From: UBA7396 sp036172015
GTDB lineage: Bacteria > Patescibacteriota > Gracilibacteria > BD1-5 > UBA6164
Reading direction: 5' to 3'
DNA length: 24,095 bases
Assembly: GCA_036172015.1 (NCBI GenBank)
Contig: JAVHSE010000087.1
Span: 1 to 24,095, forward strand
The translations under genes were made by a program, and so were the position numbers. Shown in pieces: positions 18,609 to 24,095 of this stretch. The notes beneath the pieces were generated by a model that searched no databases, was not told the origin of the DNA, and saw nothing but the letters and a program-made list of their open reading frames with translations. Numbering within the stretch: the first letter of the stretch is position 1; each line of letters starts with the position of its first letter.

Positions 18609-18760
18609 AACTTACTTCTCAGCTTGGAAAACTGATTTACAGAAATATGTTAATAAAGAGCTAAAGCTTGCTTTAGAACTTGGGTGGAACCGTCCTAGTA
18701 AAAACAAGGACCCCAAGGCAATAATTCTCGAGAATTTGTGCCTTTGGGTCTTTTTCTATT
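18609..18760 (+). promoter_or_regulatory. T-box leader (tRNA-sensing riboswitch) of glyS with intrinsic terminator
   Basis: The T-box core TGGGTGGAACCG (18681-18692) is unmistakable; UGGA suits a tRNA with U73, as in glycine tRNAs. A stem III hairpin CTAAAG-CTTG-CTTTAG (18661-18676) precedes it. The antiterminator can form from TTGGG (18680-18684) with CCCAA (18712-18716) and TCC (18693-18695) with GGA (18708-18710). The competing terminator pairs GACCCCAAGGCA (18709-18720) with TGCCTTTGGGTC (18739-18750), then a T run. The stem I region is very short (about 45 nt, TCAG/CTGA hairpin closed by AAC/GTT), so the specifier codon is unclear: GGA lies in the hairpin loop (18626-18628), and a UGA (18633-18635) overlaps the stem. 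Uncharged glycine tRNA should stabilise antitermination and raise glyS expression. Confidence 0.88.
18709..18756 (+). terminator. T-box regulated intrinsic terminator
   Basis: A 12-bp near-perfect stem (18709-18720 with 18739-18750) is topped by an AATTCTCGAGAATT palindrome and followed by TTTTT. Its 5' arm overlaps the antiterminator's 3' strand, so the two structures exclude each other. Confidence 0.88.
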
Positions 18761-18788
18761 GAAAATTTATTTTTTAATGTATTGTCTT

Positions 18789-20192
18789 ATGAATAAAAAA
18801 GTAGAAATGAAAGATATTGTAGATCTTTCAAAAGCAAGATGATTTGTATATCCTGGATCTGAAATCTATGGATGACTCGCTAACTCTTGGGATTATGGTC
18901 CTTACGGAAGTTTATTAAAAGAAAATATCAAAAATCTTTGGATAAAAGAATTTGTTCAAAAAAGAGATGATATGATGTTACTTGATGCTTGAATTTTAAT
19001 GAATTCGCAAGTTTGGGTTGCTTCAGGACATGTTTGAGGTTTTAGTGATCCTCTTATCGAATGTAAAGATTGTCATACCAGGCATAGAGCTGATAAACTT
19101 ATAGAAAATAAAATTGATATTGATGTAAACTGTGTCTTACCAAATAATTGGGCTGGAGATAAAACTCCAAGTGAAGATTTAAATACATATACTGCTGCAT
19201 GAAATATTGAATGTCCAAATTGTAAATCTAAAAATTTTGCTTGAGTAGTAAGATTTAATTTGATGCTAAAAACTCAATTATGAGTAAACGAAGATAATTC
19301 AAGTTTATCGTATCTCAGACCAGAAACAGCTCAAGGTATATTTGTTGATTTTCCAAATATTTTAAGAACTTCAAGAAAAAAACTTCCTTTTGGAGTCGCT
19401 CAATGTTGAAAAGCATTTAGAAATGAAATTACTCCAGGAAATTTTATATTCAGAACCAGAGAATTTGAACAAATTGAAATCGAATATTTCTGTGAACCAG
19501 GAACTGATGAAGCTCATTTTTCTGCTTGGCATGATGAAGAAGTTAGATTTTTTACAGAAGTGTTAGGCTTTGATAAAGAAAAAGTAAGATTTGTGGAAAT
19601 CCCGAAAGATGGACTTCCTCATTATTCAAAAAGAGCTGGAGATTTTGAATTTTTATTCCCATTTGGTTGGTGAGAAATATCAACTTTGGCAAATAGAACA
19701 AACTATGATCTCACTGCTCATATGACTCTTTCAAAACAAGATACGAGTTATTTTGATCCATTTACCAATAGAAAATATATTCCGTTTGTAATTGAACCAT
19801 CAATTTGATTATCAAGACTTGTACTCGCTGCATTATCAAATGCTTATACTCTTGAAGGAACGGGAGAAGAAATAAGAACTGTTTTAAAATTTGATCCAAA
19901 AGTAGCTCCAATTAAAGTTTGAGTATTACCAGTGGTAAAAAAGATTTGAGAAGATGCTAAAAAAGTATTTAAACAACTCACAGAAGACTTTGTTTGTGAA
20001 TATGATGAAGTTGGTACGATTGGAAAAAGATATGCCAGATTTGATGAAATTGGAGCTCCATTTTGTGTAACTATCGATAGTGATAATTTTTCAAATGGAA
20101 AAATTACCGTAAGATATAGAGATAGTATGGAACAAGAACTTGTTGATCTTGAAAATTTAAATGAGTTTTTAAGAACAAAGATGAAACAATAA
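18789..20192 (+). CDS. glyS: Glycyl-tRNA synthetase, homodimeric class II
   Basis: Charges glycine tRNAs; here it must also serve the tRNA that reads UGA. The protein has 467 aa, the usual length of the alpha2-type enzyme, not the alpha/beta type. Visible are RGFVYPGSEIYGGLANSWDYGPYG, SGHVGGFSDPLIECKDCHTRHRAD (zinc-type cysteines), [43 protein letters not shown] (motif 2), EPSIGLSRLVLAA (motif 3), and a C-terminal anticodon-binding domain with IGKRYARFDEIGAPFCVTID. At least 12 in-frame UGA codons fall on glycines, several invariant in the family, which is direct evidence for code 25. The start is the ATG at 18789, after the T-box terminator, without a Shine-Dalgarno. A bidirectional hairpin terminator follows and the CDF gene converges on it. 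Confidence 0.97.
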
Positions 20193-20202
20193 TATCACTC
20201 GC

Positions 20203-20236
20203 AAAAAAAGAGTTTCTCTAAAGAAACTCTTTTTTT
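20203..20236. terminator. Bidirectional intrinsic terminator between glyS and the CDF gene
   Basis: AAAAAAAGAGTTTCT and AGAAACTCTTTTTTT form a perfect 15-bp stem around a short CTAA loop, with poly-A and poly-T sides that serve both strands. It lies between the glyS stop (20192) and the stop of the convergent transporter (20235). Confidence 0.85.
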
Positions 20237-21248
20237 AATTGATTTCTAAATCAATATACTTTACTTTTGGAAATTCGTGTTTGATTTCTTTTTCGATTTG
20301 ATTTATTTTTTGCCCCATCACTCTCGGAATAAGATTTGCATAATATGCACAGAACTTCACGAATTCTATATAATCTGTTTGAATGTTTTCATATTCTTTT
20401 TCAAACATAGAATTTCTATTGAGTTCTTTGGTTAAAGCTGATCCATTGAATTCTATTTCACATTTTATCACAAAATTATTATTATCTAACATTTGTGATT
20501 TAAAATTCAATACTTTATCAATCAATTCATGACTTTCTAAAAATTCAATTATTTCATCCTTTAAATCGATTTCAATTGATTTTCAAATCAAATAGTTTTT
20601 ATTTTCTAATATCAAAAATACAGCTACCAATCCAAGCATTATTCAAATAATAATTGATCATATACTATCAAAATAGAGAATTCCTGTACTGTATGATAAA
20701 TAAATAGCCAACATAGCAATAGAGACTCACACAACAGCTATAGAATCTTCAAGTATAACGGCTAAACTCGCATTATCAGCATTTTTAATAGACTCCATTA
20801 AACCATCTTGTTTTTTATAGACACTTTTTATTGCAATTGCTAAAGTCGTACCTTCTACCACAAATCAAATCGCTAAAATCAAAATAGAATAAAAAATATT
20901 TTCAACTGCTTTGGGATGAATCAGTCATTCAATTCCATGATATACCGTAATACCAGCTCAAATAAAAAATATTCCACAAGCAGAAATAGTTGCCCGAAAA
21001 TATCGTTCTTTTCTATATCCATACGAATATTTATGATCTTCTTTTTTTGATGATTTTTTAATTCCTATCATCAAAAGAATTTGATTCATCGTATCAGCAA
21101 AACTATGAATTGCTTCAGAAAATAAACTTCATGATCATGATATAAAAAATCAAATGAATTTAAGTATAGTAATAATAGTATTTCATACTATCGCTGACAA
21201 AACAGCTCAATATCACGAATTGGACGGAGGATTTCACTCAACAGACAT
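20235..21248 (-). CDS. Cation diffusion facilitator (CDF) family transporter
   Basis: A proton-driven metal exporter, probably for Zn, Fe, Mn or Co, 337 aa. The N-terminal TM domain has about six hydrophobic segments with GSLFSEAIHSFADTMNQ (His and Asp of the metal site) in TM2 and DNASLAVILEDSIAVVG (Asp pair) in TM5. The HKYSYGYRKERYF block after TM2 is typical of the SLC30A9-like branch. The C-terminal cytoplasmic domain (about residues 215-337) is helix/strand-rich but diverged. Many glycines of the membrane domain are UGA. The start ATG at 21246-21248 lies inside a 14-bp palindrome. It is convergent with glyS and follows a terminator of the spermidine synthase operon. Metal specificity cannot be read from the sequence. 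Confidence 0.92.
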
Positions 21249-21258
21249 ATATATATGT
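21245..21258. repeat. 14-bp palindrome at the CDF start codon
   Basis: ACATATATATATGT is a perfect palindrome that covers the CDF start codon. It could be an operator for a metal-responsive repressor, but it is low complexity and may be chance. Confidence 0.35.
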
Positions 21259-21290
21259 TAAAAAATAAAAAAGAAGTTTTTTGACTTCCT
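21259..21290 (-). terminator. Intrinsic terminator of the spermidine synthase operon
   Basis: On the minus strand a short GAAGT/ACTTC hairpin (21273-21277 with 21284-21288, loop CAAAAA) is followed by a long T-rich run. It ends the operon of the 76-aa protein and stands upstream of the CDF gene. Confidence 0.6.
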
Positions 21291-21316
21291 ATTATGAGTA
21301 GTATAGTTATTTTTTT

Positions 21317-21547
21317 TTATTTTCAAGAGCAATAAACAAGTTTCCCGTTTATTTCTTCAAAAAGATATACATTTCATTTAAAATATCATACCATATGTTT
21401 CCATGATTTTAAGGAGCTCGTATCATATAGAAATTCTTTTCCTTCAAATAATCCTTTTGCCCAGATTCATTCAAATGGACCATATTTCGCAATATCTTTT
21501 TCACAAAAAACAAAAAACATATCATGTATTTTTTCAACTTGTATCAT
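21317..21547 (-). CDS. Small protein in spermidine synthase operon, unknown
   Basis: A 76-aa soluble protein, MIQVEKIHDMFFVFCEKDIA at the start, with YGPFEGIWAKGLFEGKEFLYDTSS in the middle and GKLVYCSGK at the end. The aromatic/Gly-rich middle suggests a compact beta fold. Two Cys (near 15 and 73) are present but no known motif. It is not an AdoMet decarboxylase, which would be longer and carry a self-cleaving Ser. The ATG lies one base after the UAA of the upstream gene, so translation is coupled. Three UGA glycines. No family recognised. Confidence 0.68.
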
Positions 21548-21548
21548 A

Positions 21549-22190
21549 TTATTTTCAATAGGAAGTAAAATATGTATATAACATTTCTGAATAATTTTTG
21601 AGTTGCAAATCTAACATATCAAATCTTGTTTTTATGAGTGAGAGTTTCTCAAAAGCAATCATATCGAGTAATATGGCTTGAGATTGAAACTCAGTTAATC
21701 AATTTGGGTCTTGTATAATCTTTTGTAAATCATTTTTATTTGAAATCATTTCTTCCAAAAGAAAAAAAGTTTTTATTAAAAATCATCCTACATGATAATT
21801 CGCATCAGAAATAATTCAAGCAAACTCTTTCCTTTTTGAATAAGTTATGAGATTATTTGAATCTCACTCTCTTTTTATATTCTCAATATTTTGAGCATTT
21901 TCTAGAATAGCTTTTTCATCATATTCAAAATTAAATATATTTTTTCAAAAAATATATTGTTCTCAAATACCTATTTCAAGTGAATTATAAAAAAAATACT
22001 TTCCTATATTTCCGTTTAAAACAGGTAAAATAATTAAAAAATCTTCGGATTTTATTTCTCAAAAATATCAATGTATACATCAAACAGAAATTCAATTGAT
22101 ACACAAAGAAAAATCATGAATTATTTTTTTCATATTTGATTCATCAATATATATATTTTTTCAAATAGAGTGCAGTATAAAAAGTTTCAT
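21549..22190 (-). CDS. Hypothetical protein in spermidine synthase operon
   Basis: A 213-aa cytoplasmic protein. It begins MKLFILHSIGKNIYIDES and contains SLCINGISVGCIHGYFGEIKSEDF, NGNIGKYFFYNSLEIGIGEQY, YSKRKEFAGIISDANYHVGGF and a helical C-terminus (KTFFLLEEMISNKND, then TEFQSQAILLDMIAFEKL). I do not recognise the family. Nearly all glycines are UGA, so its base usage is native. It starts 10 nt after the spermidine synthase-like gene's stop and its own stop is one base from the next start. Being wedged between these genes suggests a role in the same process, possibly polyamine chemistry or its control, which is inference from context. Confidence 0.72.
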
Positions 22191-22200
22191 AAGAAAAAAA

Positions 22201-23757
22201 TTATAATTTAAATCGATTCCGTCCTTCAGTAAAATATTGAATAATGGCAGAATTTTCAATCGTATTTATATTTATTTTTGACATATCTACTTGATAATCT
22301 CTATCAAATTGAGTATTCACTAAATCATTTTTATAAAAATTATCTGTATATAATTTTCACTTTATGACTCCATGAAATCCCCAATCTCCAAAACTGGGAA
22401 TATAGGTTTTATATGGAATTATTTGGTAATTTTTGTCGTTAAATACGGATAAAAGAGTTTTATTTATACACCAAAAACTTTCTTTTGCAAAAAAAGCATT
22501 TCCAGATTGTGTTACAAATATAGAATTTTCTTTTAAAATATTTTTAATCATAAAATAAAATTCTTTACTATAGAGTTTTGCAATTCCTACATCTCTCGGA
22601 TCAGTAAAATCAGCAATTATTATATCATATCAAGCAAATTCTTTTTCTCTTTTTTTATCTGATAAAAATCGAAATGCATCCATATTTATTATTTTCACAT
22701 TTGGATTGAGTAAACTTTTTTTATTAAGATCAAGCAATATATTATTTGTTTGAGCTGTATGAGTCATCACTTCATCTAAATCAACCAAAGTTATAGCAAA
22801 GTCTTTTTTTCAAAAAGTTTCGATTACATTTCTCGCCAGCATCCCATCTCCACCTCATAAAATCAGAATATTATTTTTTGAATCATCATTTTTAATCATA
22901 CTTTCTGGCAAACTCCATAAACTGCTATGATATCTTTTTTCATCAAGACTCATAAATTGAAGGTGTCAGTCAAGTAAAAGCCTGATATCATCTCATCTTT
23001 TAGTCATGACAATATTTTGATATTTTGATTGAGTTTTAAAAATCACTGGCTCTTTATAAAAAAAATGATCCCAAAAATTTTCAAAATTATTTTTTATAAA
23101 TAAAGCTCAAAGCATATAAATAATTGAAATGATAAGAAGAGAAAGAGTATATTTTAAAAGTATTTTATTTTCTTCGTAATACTTTCTGGTATCTTTTTCA
23201 TACAAAAATAAAAATGCAATTAAAATATTAAAAAATCATAAAATAAGTGCTGTAGAAGTCAGTCATAAAAATGGAAGTAAAATAAATGGAAAAAGAAAAG
23301 TCGCAAATATGGCTCCTATATAATCATAAGTAAACACATCTGAAATAATATTTTTAAAAGATATTTGCTCGTTTTCATCATTTTTTTTGGAAGCAACGAG
23401 ATTTCCTAAAATAGGTATTTCAAATCATACGAAAGCTCAAATACTAAGAACTATAAAAAAATAAAATACATAAAATAAAAGTAAATAATTGAAAAAATAA
23501 ACATACAAAAACTTAATAATAACGACAGAAAAACCTCACAGTATTCAAAGAGTTATCTCTGAATAAAAAAATATTTTTCTTGGATTTTTAATAAATCTTG
23601 ATAAAAATGACCCCATTCAAATTCATGATAAAAAGAGTCAAATAGTAAGACTAAATTGTAAAACAGAGTTTCATATCAGATAACTACTCAAAGTACTGAG
23701 TAAAAATTCGTATACTAAAGCACAAGTAGAGAGAATAAGGACAAATAAGTAGAACAT
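22201..23757 (-). CDS. Membrane spermidine synthase-like protein (polyamine aminopropyltransferase fold)
   Basis: A 518-aa protein with an N-terminal membrane domain of about seven hydrophobic segments (residues 1-225) fused to a spermidine synthase-type methyltransferase-like domain. The catalytic half shows LILGGGDGMLARNVIETF near 298, VDLDEVM, MDAFRFL, IIIADFTDPRDVGIAKLYSKEF, and TYIPSFGDWGFHGVI near the end, all at the spacing of SpeE. The DxD-like Asp of the decarboxylated-AdoMet donor and the DP after it are kept. Such fusions of a membrane domain to SpeE occur in several bacteria, where their product is often unproven. No AdoMet decarboxylase gene is in view to supply the donor. Two unknown small genes follow in the same operon. 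UGA glycines occur in both halves. Confidence 0.88.
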
Positions 23758-23875
23758 AGATGGAAGGTTATTTTATACTGAGCTATGTAAAATTTAATCA
23801 GGTTGTGTAGAAAGTAAAAATGAATAAAATCACTCGAAATAAAAAGAGTTATTTTATTTACTAATACTAACTGCT
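23758..23875. other. Intergenic region with imperfect hairpin
   Basis: Upstream of the spermidine synthase-like gene. An imperfect hairpin (arms 23823-23835 and 23846-23858, one mismatch) is the only structure I see. It could be a terminator or regulatory site for either side. No clear promoter could be singled out. Confidence 0.4.
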
Positions 23876-24004
23876 ATGCACAAACTGACAAAAATTACTC
23901 CACTTATTAGAACAGAAATTTTTAATAACTATACAGAAAAAATGAAAATTTCAAAATGAAAAGATAAAGAAGAATATTACAAAGACTGAGTCTTATTTTA
24001 CTAA
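23876..24004 (+). CDS. Doubtful small ORF, possibly a transposase N-terminal remnant
   Basis: A 42-aa reading frame, MHKLTKITPLIRTEIFNNYT at its start, ends at UAA. The KITPLIRTEIF helix resembles the first helix of helix-turn-helix domains that begin IS481/IS3-type transposases, but no second helix or catalytic core follows before the stop. The same frame stays open past the stop to the window edge, reading UGA as Gly, so it could be a broken transposase with an in-frame stop, or noise. Low confidence. Confidence 0.3.
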
Positions 24005-24053
24005 AATAGCATTAAAATTTTCATAAAAAGAGCCAAAAAGACTTGACAAAGCC

Positions 24054-24068
24054 AAGGAGGATATAATG
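24054..24068 (+). promoter_or_regulatory. Strong Shine-Dalgarno AAGGAGG
   Basis: AAGGAGG (24054-24060) lies 5 nt before an ATG at 24066, the best ribosome site in the window. TTGACA (24043-24048) and TATAAT (24062-24067) also occur, but 13 nt apart, too close for a normal promoter. Confidence 0.55.
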
Positions 24069-24095
24069 AGAGTGTATTATATATTAACTCTTATT
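24066..24095 (+). CDS. Start of an ORF running off the right edge
   Basis: Only ten codons are visible, MRVYYILTLI, hydrophobic and compatible with a signal peptide or membrane segment. The start is supported only by the strong Shine-Dalgarno. Product unknown. Confidence 0.4.
   Translation, partial: MRVYYILTLI

Noticed and set aside
24043..24067. TTGACA and TATAAT as a promoter at the right edge
   Set aside because: The 13-nt gap is too short; TATAAT overlaps the start codon following AAGGAGG.
1..24095. CRISPR array, rRNA or tRNA genes
   Set aside because: I found no spaced repeats, no rRNA stretches and no cloverleaf with CCA-type end that I could support; the T-box is the only structured RNA recognised.

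Overview
The window is very AT-rich. Reading it with the standard code breaks almost every gene at in-frame UGA codons, while reading UGA as glycine (genetic code 25) restores full-length conserved proteins. The clearest case is glycyl-tRNA synthetase, where UGA falls on conserved glycines of the catalytic core. UAA and UAG are the only stops seen. This points to Candidate Phyla Radiation bacteria of the Absconditabacteria (SR1) / Gracilibacteria (BD1-5/GN02) type; I cannot choose between the two from this window. Native genes mostly lack a Shine-Dalgarno sequence.

Layout. 1-8941 is a minus-strand gene train: a DUF4012 membrane protein with a His/Glu-rich tail, a short MurE-like Mur ligase, dnaX, a PriA-like protein holding only the N-terminal half, ndk, a hairpin terminator, a secreted C39-like peptidase, and mutY (runs off the left edge). 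9154-10946 is a lone plus-strand chemoreceptor gene. It has no UGA-glycine codons, has a GGAG ribosome-binding site, carries a frameshift in an A8 run near its start, and is flanked by near-identical inverted repeats. It looks like an import from a standard-code bacterium. 11011-16883 is a second minus-strand operon: a two-TM small protein, a HIT hydrolase, a membrane-anchored solute-binding-like protein, a secreted coiled-coil protein, a HemW-like radical SAM protein, and a possible Nudix-like protein.

17020-20192 is a plus-strand block: a small acidic protein, a 25-bp perfect palindrome that contains a consensus-like promoter, a coiled-coil membrane protein, and glyS behind a compact T-box leader with an intrinsic terminator. 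20235-23757 is minus strand: a CDF cation transporter, then an operon of a membrane-embedded spermidine synthase-like protein and two unrecognised small proteins. The right end (23758-24095) holds a doubtful small ORF and the start of an ORF with a strong Shine-Dalgarno sequence.

The genes cover DNA repair and replication (mutY, dnaX, priA-like), wall synthesis (murE-like), nucleotide balance (ndk), translation (glyS) and several exported or membrane proteins that may face a host or prey cell. The most unusual items are the T-box leader on glyS in an organism with an extra glycine codon, the flanked UGA-free chemoreceptor, the promoter palindrome, and the half-length PriA.
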